Below are positions 51,012 to 63,789 of a DNA stretch of 64,000 nucleotides, one piece after another (position 1 is the first letter of the stretch; each line of letters opens with the position of its first letter). The stretch spans positions 382,501-446,500 of the forward strand of contig JAJTWR010000465.1 in the NCBI GenBank assembly GCA_021613335.1, read 5' to 3'. The position numbers and the translations under genes were made by a program. The DNA comes from Whitmania pigra (Eukaryota > Annelida > Clitellata > Hirudinida > Haemopidae). The notes beneath the pieces were generated by a model that worked only from the letters and a program-made list of their open reading frames with translations, was not told the origin of the DNA and ran no database searches.

Positions 51012-54000
51012 ATGGATCTTAAAGTAATAATTTTACTGGCTTTCTATGTTTCTCAATCGGCAGCAGTGTTAGTATTTCATGAATTATCAAAATTCATTAT
51101 TGCGTTTAAGTAAAATAAATTATATTAAAAAAAAAAATCATTGACAATTGCAACCATTAATTAATTACTCAAAATCTGTCGTAATAACTATTTATTTTAC
51201 ATTATTAAGAATATTTAAATCATAATGCATTTTGTGGTATTCCAGCAATTATGCTGTGACAGCTTCTGAAAAGTTTCGACCAGACACCGATTACAAATTC
51301 ATCGTGACGATTTATGGAGAAAGCAGCGTCAGTTATCAGTTGAAGGCCAGGATCAAAAATATTCAATCAGAAGATTCAATAGCTGAGGCAGAATTTCAAG
51401 TAGAACCTCCAGGTATAACATTTAATTCTTTAACAGAAAGAATTCGTAAATTAGTAACTTCAGCTGAGTAGAGTTGAGTAGACCACAAGTTAAATTTGGT
51501 CCGAAAATTATCCGACATCCGATTAAGGCCTCCGAAAGCACTGGCGTCGTATAAAGTATCATAAATTTTGAAGACTCAGAATAAATTCCGCTGAGAATAT
51601 ATTTGCTATTTGCAATAAGCCGATCTTATGACCTTATATAACCGCGTAAGATGACAATCGCTTTTTAATCGATCCAACTTTTAAATGGCGCCCGTATCTG
51701 GGCTGAATTGAGACAATACATTACAACTATTGCCATTGCCGCCGCATGAAGGACCTCAACCCATTCGGCCAACCTGCACAGCATGTCGTTGGATTTCTGA
51801 TTTTTAAAGAAAACTAAGCATGTTAAATTTTTTCAAAAATTCTAGCTTCCTACAACAAGATAAAGGAGCACCCCAAAAATACCAGGCTTTATTGTTAAAT
51901 TATTTTGGAATTTTTAAGAATATAATTTCAATACTAATAAATTAAAAATTTAGACTCCCTGGCAAAATCACAGTAATATTTTTTGTATTCTAAAATGCAT
52001 GTAATTATTATTTACTAAAATATCATTTTAATTAATTTTCCCGCCGCAGGAAATAGTGGCATATTCGAGATGAGGGTAATAATTTTCATATTAAAAAAAA
52101 ATTGAGAGAAATTTCTTTTTATTAGAAATACTCTCTTGTCAATTTAAAAGATTCCAAGAATTGTGCATTTTGGAAGATTTGAGTTTAAAATTGAAGCTAG
52201 TGGGAATATCACTTTCGAGAGATCACATTCGATTACTCCACAGAAAAAGTCTCATTCCCTCTTTATTCAAACTGACAAGTATTTATATAAACCTGGACAA
52301 ACAGGTTGGTTAAATATATTTTGAGTTCAAGGTTATTTATCTGAAACAAATTTAATTTGATTTTAAAGTGCTGTTCAGAGTTCTTGGAGTTCAATCAGAT
52401 TTGAAGCCTTATACAGACAACATCAGCATCTTCATTTCTGTTCGTGATTTTTATTAAATGAAATTACCTATTCTTTAAGCAGTTCAAGTGTTAATTTTTT
52501 TAGCCATTGTTATTTTCAGGACCAATCTGGCAATAAGATTTATGAGTTGATTAACAAGAACAACAAATCTGGTAAACTACATCATGGTCTAATTTTATTA
52601 ATAAGGAATGAATATCTGCTGTTACAAGCGTTATCAATGTTGAATATCTGTTTTTCTAGGTGTCGTAAGTGGAAGTTTGAAACTTTCCCACATCACTCCT
52701 TTGGGTCGATGGAAAATTGAAGCCAAATCAGAAGTAAAATATGTTCTGCTTACGATGTGTTATTGGAAGTATTTGTACTTAGTCTTTATTTTATTGATAT
52801 ATAGACATCAGAAAAAGAAGCTTACTTTGAGGTTGCAGAATACGGTAATGACTATACTTTAATTTCAATTTAAAATCGTCAACTTATTAGTGGCACAAAT
52901 AATGTTTGGTTGTTGAATGCCGCTATTTTAATTAAAACCAGTTTTGCCAAAGTTCGAGGTCAAAGTTTTATCGCCAGGATATATTTTCATCAATCAAAAT
53001 CCTTCATCACAACAACCTTGTCTCATTACTGTCACTGCTACGTAAGATAAATCATTTAAACCATGGTTATGTTTTATGGGTTTTACGTATTTTAAATATT
53101 TGAATGCTTTATGCGTACCGAAGTGCTTTAATGTTTATTTTGAAAGTATTAGTTATTGTGGCTTTTTTTCAAATTGAATCAACTTTAATGACAGGTACAC
53201 ATTTGGAAAGCCTGTTAATGGTTATGCCTTCGTGTCAATGAAAATACAAGATAGATGGTCGGATTTAAAGCAAGTCATCAGAAATGTTGAGGTTCATTTT
53301 GAATTGATCTTATTCACATGCTCAATCACACGCATAACGCATTACACAACCTCGGACAATCTGAGTAATTTCGTTGTGTAATTATTATATGACTCAAATA
53401 TCAGAGGATTCTTGAACAACAGGTAAACAATAGCATACGCAACTGCATATTCAAGGTACAATTCGAAACAAATATGTGGATATACTTTAAAACCTCCCTT
53501 GATGATGACATGCGCGTAAGAAACCAGGAGTAACTAAAATAATTTTTATCCAAGCAGGTTAATTGCATTTCTAAAAGTAAAATGCAACAATAGCTAATCA
53601 AAAATGGTTATATTAATAAGTAATTCAAAATTTATTATAGGGTCACGTCAAATGAGCTCAGTAATCACCTAGGTATAGTAATGATTTTTAGTGGATTTGA
53701 TTGCCAAATTATATTTTATTAAATAAATTTAAAAATAGTATTTCGTAGATAAACTTTTGAGTAATATGGTTTAGAAAATTTAAGGTATTAAACATTAATT
53801 GTCAAAATTTAAAAGCGGTTTTGTTTAATTAAAGCTTAAAGTATCTTTCTCAATTTTTGATATGTTCTAAATACGTATTAGAACTATGAACAAAAATTAA
53901 ATTAAATTATTTGACCACCTCTTTGAAATAAATGACACTAAATATTTTGACGCTTTGGAATTTTGCTGAATTTAAATGCTTATCAAGCATAAGTACCAAA

Positions 54001-57000
54001 TATAATTGAAATAGACTTGGCATGAATATAGACAATTGTGGCTTAAAAATAGTTTTAAAATATTATCAAATTAATAAGAATAGTTTTCAGAATATGTAAT
54101 TTCAAAAATTGAAATTTTAGCAAAAACGTCACATTTTCTGACCCACATTTTTCAAGCATCATAAATCACAAAATATTTATTTTTTAATTTTTTAATAACT
54201 TATAACTAGGCAATCAAATCCAAAAATTCATCGCTCTATCCAATATTTATACAATAGTTATTATACATTATATGTCTGTTTTTCGAAAAATCAGCGTTAT
54301 TCCAAGTCAATTTATTTTATTAGTGCTTAGAGTACTTTGCCAAGTTTTTGATGTGTTGTAAACAAATCTTAGAATTAAAAAAAAGTAATTTAAAAAAAAT
54401 TGACAACCTTTTGATGTAGGTAGCATTAAATATTGTCACATTTTGGAATTTCGCAGAATTTAAAAGATTTAAATAAACAAAAACTGGGAAACAAATTCAA
54501 ATGAAACTTAGCATATATGTAGACAATGGCACTATAAATAAATTGACAAGTTTATATAAATTTAAATATGCTTAGTTTTCACAATATTTAATTTAAATAA
54601 ATGCTTTTTCAAAAATTCCACAATTTCTGAACCTCATTCCTCAAAAATAGTAAATCACAAAACCTTCAATTTTAAATTATTTAATAGCTTGTAATTAGAT
54701 AAACAAATTCACAAAAAAATGATTGCTTTACAAGATTTACAACAATAGATATAATGCAGTAATTGTGTCTGATTTTAAGTCAGTTTATTTTATTAAGGGG
54801 CAAAGCACTTTTTTTGAATTTTGATATAATGTAAAGCAATCTTATATTTATGGAAAAAATTAATTTAAAAAGAATTTGATATTCCTTTTGAGATAAATAG
54901 CACTAAATATTGCGACATTTTAAATTTTGCTCAATTTAAAAGCTTGTAGTATAAAAACTAATGAACGCATTTGAATGAAACTTTTTATATATTTAGACCA
55001 TAATAGTATTAACAAATTGACAAATTATTATTGATTAAATATGTTTAGTTTTTAAAATATTTAATTTCAAAACTGGAATTTGTACAAAAATTTCTCATAT
55101 TCTGAGCTACATTCCTCTAAAATCATGAATCCCAAAATATTAATTTTATATTGTTAAATAGGTTAGGCAAAACAAAAATAATATATTAAATATAATTGAT
55201 CTAACTCCTTTACATTACTTATGACACATTATCTGCGGCCGACTTTCGAAAAAAATAAAAACTTGAAAAGTAGGGTGGTCATGCAAAATGGCAATATCTT
55301 CTAAAATATGGGTCATATCTAACTAATTTTGTTTTCCTCATTATATAAACCATTGTTTGTTGTGATAAAATATAAATTTTTTTGAGATACTTTTCAAAAT
55401 TGTTTGAGTTCATTTGACCTGACATTGTAAGATTATTGTAATGCTTAGACGTCTAAAGAAAATATGCAGTTAAACCGATACCTGATGAGGCGCCACCCTA
55501 AATACAAAATAAATTCAAATTTATTTAATTACAGCTTATGAAGAAATTTACACAGAAATTCTTTATATCTATATCATGCGGTCATATAAAACATTATAAT
55601 GTTTAAAGCAGCAAACAATTATTTTCTGAAGAGTTATGATGGTATTTCAAATATCGGTACTTAGGCTTATTGTTGGGTCTTTTTAAGAATAACAAGTTGA
55701 ACAGAAAACTGTATTGGCTGTCCAATATTCAGAAACAGAAACGAGAAACGAAATATCGCTAATGGCAACCAAGTACGTATTCCCATGCAACATCGCCAAC
55801 TTGCAATCCCTATCGTTCAACTCTCGTACAAAAACTATCTCGCTCCCGAGGCCTGTTCCTTTTACATGCCAAGATGGTCACATAAATTTTTTTGACCAAC
55901 ACCTCCGCGCCAGCCGAAGAGTCTCCCAGAGCTTTGAGGCGTAATCTTTCTGACCGTCTAGGCAGTGTAAGTTCTTGATCGGTGGTTTGATGATGGTTTT
56001 GTCGCTGGAAGTTTCTTCGTCCTCTTGCACTGATGTCCACATCTGATGCATCACATGCAATTCCCAAAGGAAGAGTTTTATCAAAATGCGCAAGTTGCAC
56101 CTCCTTCGCCAAGATATCCTTCAACTTTTGAAACGGCCTCTCTGCTTCCGAACTCCAAAACCAGGGTGTTTCTTTTCTGGTTAAACTCGTCAACGGCTCC
56201 GCAATGGTCGAAAGGTTTGGGATGAATTTGTGGTAGAACTGCACTGATCCCAAAAACGAAGGTAATGTTGATGTATTTGTTGGCCTTGGCATGTTCGTCA
56301 AAGCATCCGCACGTTTCCCTTTTTCTATCCCGCTTTTTGAAATAACGAATCCCAGATATTCCATCGAATCTTTTGCAAAAATGCACTTGTTTTTATTGCA
56401 TCTCAATCCTTTGTCTCGTAACCTTTGTAGTAAAGCTTTCAGGTTTTGAAGATGTTCTTTGGAGTTGGAACCACCGACAAGAATGTCGTCTAGATAGACT
56501 GCAACTCCTTGTAGATCACACATCAATCTGTCCATTATTTCTTGGAAGTAACCTGGAGCTGAAATTATTCCAAAAGGTAGTCTCGTTTGAAACAAAACTC
56601 CTCTATTTGTGGTCAACGCGAGTTTTTGTTGACTCATAGGAGCGAATTTGATTTGATTGAATGCATCTGCTAAATCAATCTTGCTGAAGTAACGACTTCC
56701 TACAAGTTTTCTCATAATATCCTCCGGTAGTGGCATTGGGTATCGATGAGGTTCCAACTGGGAATTTACGGTCACCGAATAATCTCCGCAGATTCGAAAC
56801 TTAGCCTTCTTTTCGCCCGGTCTCAGACTCTTTCGGATCGGAACTATCGGAGTTTCGCAATCATTGAAGTGTGTTGGGATCCAAATCCCTTTCTTTATTC
56901 CTTCATCAAGAGCCTGATTCAGATCTTCCTGAATTGCTAATGGAACTGTTCTTGCTTTGACAAAAATTGGCTTTGCTTTCTGTTTGAATTTTACCTCTAG

Positions 57001-60000
57001 TTCGAAATCTGTCAAACAACCAAGGTTTTGCTCGAAACATTCTTTGAAATCGTGGCAAATTTTGAGACATGCTTTTTCGACGGTTTTTGAATCCGTTTCT
57101 TCATCAACCTTAAAAACATGATTGCGTAGCAAGTTTGACAAATCGATTTGCAATTCAACTATGGCTTTCCTGCCAAGAATGTTGAGTTTTGGCAGCTTGG
57201 TTACATTGAATTCTAGAGGTACAGTGCTAAAAATATTGTTACGACATGCCCACTTTTTATGGATAATTTCCTTACAAATTAACATATCTTGATGAAATTT
57301 TCAGCAATTACGTAAAACACCATTTGTAAGCATCGTGCAAAATTTCCTTTCATATGGGTTAATGGTTCCCGTAAATTATGCAAATGAACCATTTTTGGCC
57401 TGGAAATATTATTACGACAGTTTCCGGTTTGGACTCGTTTCATCAATTTCAAAGTCTCGTTAGAAGGATCAAACATTAAATTGTCATTAAGAAGGCTATG
57501 TAAAGGAGTGTGAAATTCAAAACTTCCTTTTACATTCATTTCATCACGGGAAAGAAAGCAGGTTTGACAGAAGGAGAAGGAGGACAAGTTAAAGCCTTGG
57601 GAAAGGCAAACTATTCAGTAAAAAAGATTGCAAATGAGTTGAATAGGTCAAGAACTGTCATCAAATGTTTTTTGGATGATCCAGACTCATATGGGAAGAA
57701 GTACAAGGGCGGAAGACCGAAAAAACTCTCGAATCAGATTCAGAGACGCCTCATCAGGGAGGCTTCACAAAGAGAATATTCGTGTAAACAGCTAAAAGAT
57801 AAGCTGGATTTGGATGTTCATGTTAGGACAGTCTGCAATTATCTTAATTCAAGTGGACAGCAGAGATAAGAAATGCGAAAGCGAGCTCCAGCGTTGAAAG
57901 TCCATCACAAGAAAAACGCCTCTTCTGGGCCAAAGAGAGGGTCGGCTACAACGAAAGATGGGAACGCGTAATTTTCACAGAAGAAAAAAAAATTTAACCT
58001 TGATGGGCCAGACGGCTATAAATATTACTGGCATGATCTCAGAAAAGAAAGAGAGATTTGTTATAGCAGAAAACACGGAGGAGGCTCTGTGATGGTCTGG
58101 GGAGGAATTTCAGCATTTGGGAGGACTGAACTGATGATTTTGAAAGGGATGCAGGACTCTCAGAAGTACATCTAAATGCTCAAGGATCATCTCCTTCCTT
58201 TTGCTGAAGCAAAACAACATGAATTTCAGCAAGATAATGCTCCTAGTCATGTTTCCAAGGCAACCAGAGCATATTTCCAGGAGTCCAACATTCAAGTGAT
58301 GGACTGGCAGGCGTGTTCACCCTGCTTGAATCCGATAGAAAATGTCTGGGGCCTTCTTTCAAGATCAGTTTATGGCAATGGACAACAATAAAACACAGAA
58401 AATGAATTTAAAGAAGCGATTTGGAGCGCCTGGAGAAATATGGATGAAAACATCATCAAAACACTGATTTTCTCCATGAAAAATAAGTGCATAGATGTTA
58501 TTTCTAAAAAAGAAGGAATGGCATCTTATTGAAACATTATTTCATTTAGTTTTAAATAAAAATTTTTGCCAAAATACTGAAATTCATGAGTTTATTTGTA
58601 ATCTGTCGTAACAATATTTCTATGCAAAAAAATGGATTTTTGAGGAATTTGCGCTTAATTCTTGATCAAAGTGAAAAAAAATATACGAGTTATGTTCTTT
58701 AAGTATATTACACAGTTCTTCTAAATTTGAGTTTCTTACGATAATTTAAACTTAAGTTATTACAAAAAATGGGGACTGCCGTAACATTTTTTCTAGCACT
58801 GTACTTCTTGAAGGTCTGATGTCGAAACCATCATTTCGCAGACTCCTAAGTTCGGGATTGAGTCTCCAGTTGCGGAAATATATTTCGTAGTGGAAGGTGT
58901 TAGCTTGGGTTTTCCCCACTTGTTCCATATTTCCATTGAGCAAAAGTTATCCCTGGCTCCGCTGTCCAACTCGAAAACAAATTCTGAATTTGCAATTTGT
59001 AATTTTTGTATGAGAGGAAAGTGGCTCGGAATTGTATGGATTGAATTCACTTTTCTCTCTTCTTTGAACTTTTTCTTTAAACAAGCTTTTTCTAAATGTC
59101 CTATGATTCCACAGAAGTTGCATTCAGTTTTGACATGCCTGCAATCATTGGCGTGGTGTCCTTTTGTTCCACATCTTGGACACATCCCTTTCGGTAATAG
59201 AAATTTAGAGAGCTGTTGTACCTGGCGTCTTGGTTTGAAATTTACTTTTTCTTGTTTGTTGCCGGCAGGTTTGAACACTTTCATTACCGGTTCGTCCGGT
59301 GTGCCGTGGCTTTGGCGACCTTAGAAGATTCTTCCACTTGCGTAGCGATTTCAACTGCCCGATTTAAAGTTAATTCATCTTCTGGAATTTTGAAAAGCGA
59401 CTTGAGAACCGCCTCGTTGTCAACAGAACACATAAATCTTGTTCTCAAGGCTTCGTCGAGTGTGTCCTCAATACTAGGAAAGTCGCACGTAGAAGCTGCT
59501 GTTCGAATTTTCGCCGCGAGTTCTTGAATGGTCTCGCCATGTTGCCTTTTTATCTCGGTCCAAAATCTAAACCTTTCTCTCACAATAAATCTTTTGGGGT
59601 TGAAATTTTCCATCATTACTGCTTGAATTTCCGAAAATTCTAACTTAATGACTTCACATGGAATTGTCTTTTGTGAAGCCGCAGTTTGCAAGAGTTTGTA
59701 AATTGAAGTTGACTGGTTTGTGAGAAAAACTCGAGTAATTTTTGAGGTCGGAATAGAGTTTGCTTCTGTAAAGGTTTGAAACCGACTCATGTAGTCACAC
59801 CACAACTCTATGTTCGGTTCGAAAGGCATGAAATTAGGGATGGTCATAGAATTCTCAGCAATTGAGCGAACCAAGGTTTCCATTTGTTTCGCAAATAGTT
59901 CCAAAAATTTAGCGATATCCGCCATTTTCACCCAGTTTGAAATTCAAATGCACTGTTTCTGAACAAATTCTGACAAATCTTTTCTGTTGGTTTCCTTGAA

Positions 60001-63000
60001 AAATATCACTTTTCAGACTTTGAAACTTTTCTTTCGCTGACTGCGCCAGTTGCTGGGTCTTTGTAACAATAACAACTACAACAGAAAACTTTATTGCTGT
60101 CAAATATTCAGGAACAGAAACTAGAACCGAAATATCGCTAATGGCTACCAAGTACGTAATATCACCAACTCGTTCCCGAGGCCAGTTCCTTTTATACCCA
60201 AGATGACGTCACAACACTTACCAATATTGTCCAATTATTGACAGTATTAGTCACTAATGAATATATGATAATCTTATAAATGAGGCTACAAGCATCCCTT
60301 AATCAGAATATAACAACCATCGAAAATTTTTTTATCCAGTTTAACGAAATTTAGTTTGGTGGAAAATATCAAGAATAATTTTACTATAATATTCATTTAT
60401 TTATTCACTGGATATTTTCACTTTGAATCATTGCAGTTGGTTGATGGAAAGGCAGACATCACATATCCTGCGGAAGAATTTAGTCAAATACGAGTTGGAC
60501 ATCAAAGTTACAGCCTCTTCGTTCAAGCAAATGTCACCGAAGCAGTGACTGGAATCATTTTGCAAGGAAATAATACAATTCCAATAAAACCTTTTCGATA
60601 TGAGATGAAATTTTTGGATGTTTCTTCAAACAATTTTAAACCTGGATTTCCATATGCAGCGCATGTAAAAATTACTAAATCATTTGACATTCATTGTGAT
60701 GAAAAAACTTTTTTTAGAGAATTATTTTCTCTAATGTCGTGTTAATAATTAATATTAGTCAATAGAAATTTGTTGATTTAAAACATTAAAAGAAAACTAT
60801 TAACTTTTTACAGATTAAATTATCTCAACCAGATGGTTCGGAACCTAAGCTTTCAGATATACGATATCCCAATGGAACATTCAAATCTCTTGAAGTCAGT
60901 CTCACTTATCAAAGTAATTATTATTATCATAGAGCACCATTAAGAGAGACACTGCCTGATTCGTCAAGTTTTACTGTGCCGCTGACTGCAAACGGATATG
61001 TCTTATGTCAAGTACCAATTGAACTGGCTGACAAAGTTACCATAAAAGTATGTGAATAAGAATGACTTCGGTAGAACACGTGCCTTGCATGTCTCACAGC
61101 TCCGGTGATTATTAATTGTAAAAGTGAATAATTAAACGATTAACAGGCGACCTTTTATGACGATGAAAGTCAGCGACCAGTTGAGGCCTCTAAGCAACTC
61201 AAGTTATTTGAGACTAGGGACGGAAAACACATTCAACTGTCTCTCTTAAGTGGTGACACTGTATTAAAGGTATTTATTATGAATGTGATGTTGTGTATGA
61301 GAATATGTTTTACTTATTCTATTTTCAGCCAAGATCCTCTCTGCATTTCAATATCAGGACAAGTGAGAACATTAATTCGTATCAACATCAGGTATGTAAT
61401 GAGTACCAATAAAATCCTTCTAGTTTGTAATTTTTTGTCAATTTAATAATTATTTTAGATAATTGGAAAGGGGAAAATACATCATTCAGACCTTCATTAT
61501 TTGGAAATTCCATCGAATAACAACACATTCTCAATCTTCGTTTCTGAACACATGGCTTTAAATCTTGCACCTCAAGCAACCATCATTGTATTTTATATTA
61601 CTAGTACTGGTGAGCTTGTGGCCGACAGTCTTTCGCTTCCAGTCACCGACTACATGGCCAACAAGGTTTTATGCTTTGGATTTTAGGATTATATTTTTAA
61701 TGGTGTTCAGTTGTTATATTACTTGTATTAATATTTACGTTAGTAAAGTAACAAAGATGCAAATGTTATTCAAAATTTACATAAACTGATAACCCTAATA
61801 AAATTAGCAATAATAATTAAATATTAAATTAACTTTATTGTAGGTGACGCTGTCCATAATTCCAGAATCAACATCACCAGGTGAGGAGGTTTTGGTGCGA
61901 GTCAATGCATCTCAGGATTCCTTTGTTTCACTGTCTGCAATTGATCAGAGTGTGCTTCTGCTTAGTGCTGGAAATGAAATCAACCGCAAAATGGTAGTTT
62001 TTTTTAACAACTTTATATCATCCTTACACAATGCGTTTACAACATTTATTAGCTTTATGAAGATCTGAATAAATACACAAATGACAAAACTTTGAGAAAT
62101 GATGACTTTATATTTTGGAGATTTTGTTGGCCAATTTGGATTGGCGGGAGTAATACAGATCGTTTGCTAAAAGTTAGTCTGCTTCATCCTCAACTTATTA
62201 TAATCGTTGATGACATTTACTAATTGTTTTTAGTTTTTCATCACTAACTATATTGTATATTGATAAATTCCTTTATTTATTATTATTATCAAGGAAATAG
62301 TGCCGTTTATCTTTTTTTTTTTAGAATTCAGGACTCTTCGTTTTGACAAATTTTCACATCGATGCCGAATGGCATAGGGAACCTCCCGTCTATTATTCAC
62401 CTTTCCGTAAGGGCAAGTACTTTTTTTATTGCGATAATTTAGTTTAACGTTCTTTTTTTACTTTTTATATTTTAATCTGAAAAAATAAAGTAACTTTTTT
62501 TAATTTTTTCGAACTTTTCATAAAATTTACATCTTGAAATATCAGCTTTTTATTTGATTGTTCATTATTTTGTTCTCGTTCTTGTTTACATTGATTTTAA
62601 AAGTAAAAGATTTTAATACGATACATTATGTCTCATTGGCGATTTATTATTGTCTGGCGAGCAGGTTAGTTTATTTGGATGCAATGTGTTAAGTATGCAG
62701 CCCAGACTTAGACTCAACCTCATCGTTATTTCATCCATAAGCTATTACTCGCTAAGTTGAAACATAATCGCCCATAGCGCCTTTTATATCTTTTCATAGA
62801 TATTTTGGCATTTAAAATAAACAATTAAAGTATACAAACATACAATGTTAATTTAACTGTTTTTAGTGTTGTTGCTATAATTAGTTATTATTATCATGTC
62901 GTTCAATCCATGGAAACGTAATTAATTGCATAACAAAACCAGTTGATAAAAATGTCAATGAATCCATTTCAGTTTATTTTATCGTACCAATATTTGTTTT

Positions 63001-63789
63001 AACTAGCTTTTATCGTATTAAATACTTCTAAACCATTTTTAACTATTAGTCGTCTTACAAATTATTAATAACATTATCATTACGTCTTCAGGTTCTGACA
63101 GAGTCCAAACATCTGCTGGAAGGCCTGGAATGCCTGGAATGCTTGGAATGCCAGCTCCATCCCCTCCCAATTCTCTTGATCCCTTTCCACCTGATTTCGT
63201 TTCGAGTCCAAGGGCTAATTTTCCAGAAACTTGGATTTGGAGTGACGTGCAAGTTAGGTAATCAAAATTAAAATGTGGTGAAACTAAATCTAATTATATA
63301 CTGACTATATAGATTACTAATTTAAAAATACATTTTGTATCAGTAAGTCACGCAAGCAATTAAAGTATATGCTGAAGTATTTTCTTTTTGGTAGTCCTCA
63401 TTTAAAGACATTATAAAAATTTATGTCATTGTTATTTGCACAAATTATTCAACATACTTTGAATATTGCATGAAAAAAGCAATTTTGATCTATGAAGATC
63501 TGAAGGATTGCTTGAGTTGAAGTACAAAGTACCCGACACAATCACATCATGGGTTGCTTCCGCCTTCGCTACAAGCAATAGATTTGGTCTTGGGATTACT
63601 GAAAGTTCAGCCAAGGTGATTTTTCATTTTCAGTTTAAAAAATATATCTAAACAGCTTATTTTATATGTTTGCAGCTAACAGTGATAAAGCCATTCTTCA
63701 TTTTGTTAAATCTCCCTTACTCTGTCATAAGAGGAGAAGAATTTGCCTTACAAGTGACTGTTTTCAACTATTTCGGAGCAGATCTACCG
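51012..63789 (+). CDS. TEP-D: thioester-containing protein gene, exons 1-21, cut by the window end
   Basis: Exons: 51012-51067, 51246-51412, 52050-52075, 52151-52304, 52369-52439, 52520-52571, 52660-52733, 52805-52844, 52942-53041, 53195-53291, 60437-60664, 60814-61047, 61147-61269, 61329-61391, 61459-61665, 61844-61993, 62053-62172, 62325-62406, 63092-63257, 63498-63615, 63676-63789. They total 2442 nt or 814 codons, all in frame and with donors and acceptors in place, so the gene could still work. Signal peptide [47 protein letters not shown]; bait-position exon 19 (63092-63257) with GRPGMPGMLGMP; FPETWIW. Very similar to TEP-C, introns included. Intron 10 is 7.1 kb, against 1 kb in TEP-C, and holds a repeat-rich element and an inverted TEP/gypsy block. 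Thioester and later exons lie beyond the window. Confidence 0.88.
53640..55436. mobile_element. Non-coding element of about 480-bp tandem repeats with inverted ends, in TEP-D intron 10
   Basis: The left end contains GTCACGTCAAATGAGCTCA; the right end, inverted, GTCAGGTCAAATGAACTCA (17 of 19 alike). ATTAT before it and after it could be the target duplication; TEP-C has an uninterrupted site at about 33090-33118. Inside, a unit of about 475-490 bp recurs at least three times. For example, (G/C)ACTAAATATT..GACR..TTTGGAATTTTGC lies near 53937, 54424 and 54901, and an AAATCAC/AAATATT..TTTT block near 54165, 54653 and 55130. No ORF. Confidence 0.7.
55462..55670 (-). pseudogene. Inverted fragment of a TEP-C-like gene: start of exon 28 and end of intron 27
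   Basis: Read on the minus strand it matches TEP-C 40201-40411: the intron 27 end after the gypsy LTR, the acceptor TATTTAG, and the first 36 bases of exon 28 ([11 protein letters not shown]). The breakpoint lies inside exon 28 at about 55462. It is antisense within intron 10 of TEP-D. Confidence 0.9.
55671..55901 (-). repeat. 3' LTR of gypsy family 2 (inverted copy)
   Basis: On the minus strand it ends AGACCCAACA as in the TEP-C copy. The first 20 or so bases carry a small insertion and other changes (TGTTGGTCAAAAAAATTTAT). Confidence 0.85.
56040..57222 (-). pseudogene. Gypsy family 2 reverse transcriptase block
   Basis: Part of an ORF running 57285-55810. Real element sequence starts after the Tc1 end: PLEFNVTKLPKLNILGRKA, then FSKIDLADAFNQIKF, LPFGIISAPGYFQEIMD and the catalytic YLDD (VAVYLDDILVGG). 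The first Asp region of RNase H (IACDASDV) follows, then a deletion joins it to the C-terminal tail of pol. RT itself is uninterrupted. Confidence 0.9.
57222..58801 (+). mobile_element. Tc1-like DNA transposon nested in gypsy family 2
   Basis: Inverted ends CAGTGCTAAAAATATTGTTA (left) and CAGTGCTAGAAAAAATGTTA (right, inverted), flanked by TA at 57220-57221 and 58802-58803. 1.58 kb. It interrupts the protease/flap region of the gypsy element, whose frame resumes on each side, so it is the youngest layer here. Confidence 0.93.
57510..58530 (+). pseudogene. Tc1-like transposase remnant
   Basis: 57510-57869 holds the bipartite helix-turn-helix (LGKANYSVKKIANELNRSRT, then GGRPKKLS). A middle part with stops keeps LDGPDGYKYYWHDL and VMVWGGISAFGRTEL in other frames. 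58176-58391 keeps FQQDNAPSH (second Asp) and NPIENVWG (Glu) of the DDE catalytic triad. Frameshifts and stops at about 57870, 57968 and 58140 make it inactive. Confidence 0.88.
58793..59931 (-). pseudogene. Gypsy family 2 gag and protease
   Basis: 59931-59284 is the gag/capsid part; 59284-58793 has two CCHC knuckles (CPRCGTKGHHANDC, CNFCGIIGHLEKAC) and the protease site LDSGARDNF. The two blocks meet in different frames at 59284. The protease is cut by the Tc1 insertion at 58802. Related to family 1 but clearly a different family. Confidence 0.88.
60051..60216 (-). repeat. 5' LTR of gypsy family 2 (inverted copy, shortened)
   Basis: Starts TGTTGTGACGTCATCTTGGG with TATAAAAGGAAC and ends AGACCCAGCA. 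About 70 bases shorter than the 238-bp LTR at 39963, through an internal deletion. Confidence 0.82.

Larger units (their letters stand above)
55671..60216 (-). mobile_element. Ty3/gypsy retrotransposon (family 2), deleted and split by a Tc1 element, antisense in TEP-D
   Basis: Minus-strand element with 5' LTR 60051-60216 (shortened), primer-binding site TGGCGCAGTCAGCG (60035-60048), gag (59931-59284), knuckles and protease (59284-58793), RT (57285 to about 56040) and 3' LTR 55671-55901. RNase H and integrase are deleted except the extreme C-terminus ([17 protein letters not shown]). Flanking 5-mers GTAAG (beyond 60216) and ATAAG (beyond 55671) look like an aged target duplication. The same 3' flank follows the family 2 remnant in TEP-C. 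Confidence 0.88.

Noticed and set aside
55810..55875. C-terminal end of the 491-codon ORF as pol sequence
   Set aside because: This part is 3' LTR read through; the first residues of the same ORF (57285-57222) are Tc1 terminal sequence.
53292..60436. Calling TEP-D a pseudogene because of the inverted block
   Set aside because: All insertions fall within intron 10. Exons 1-10 and 11-21 are intact and in phase, so loss of function is not shown.
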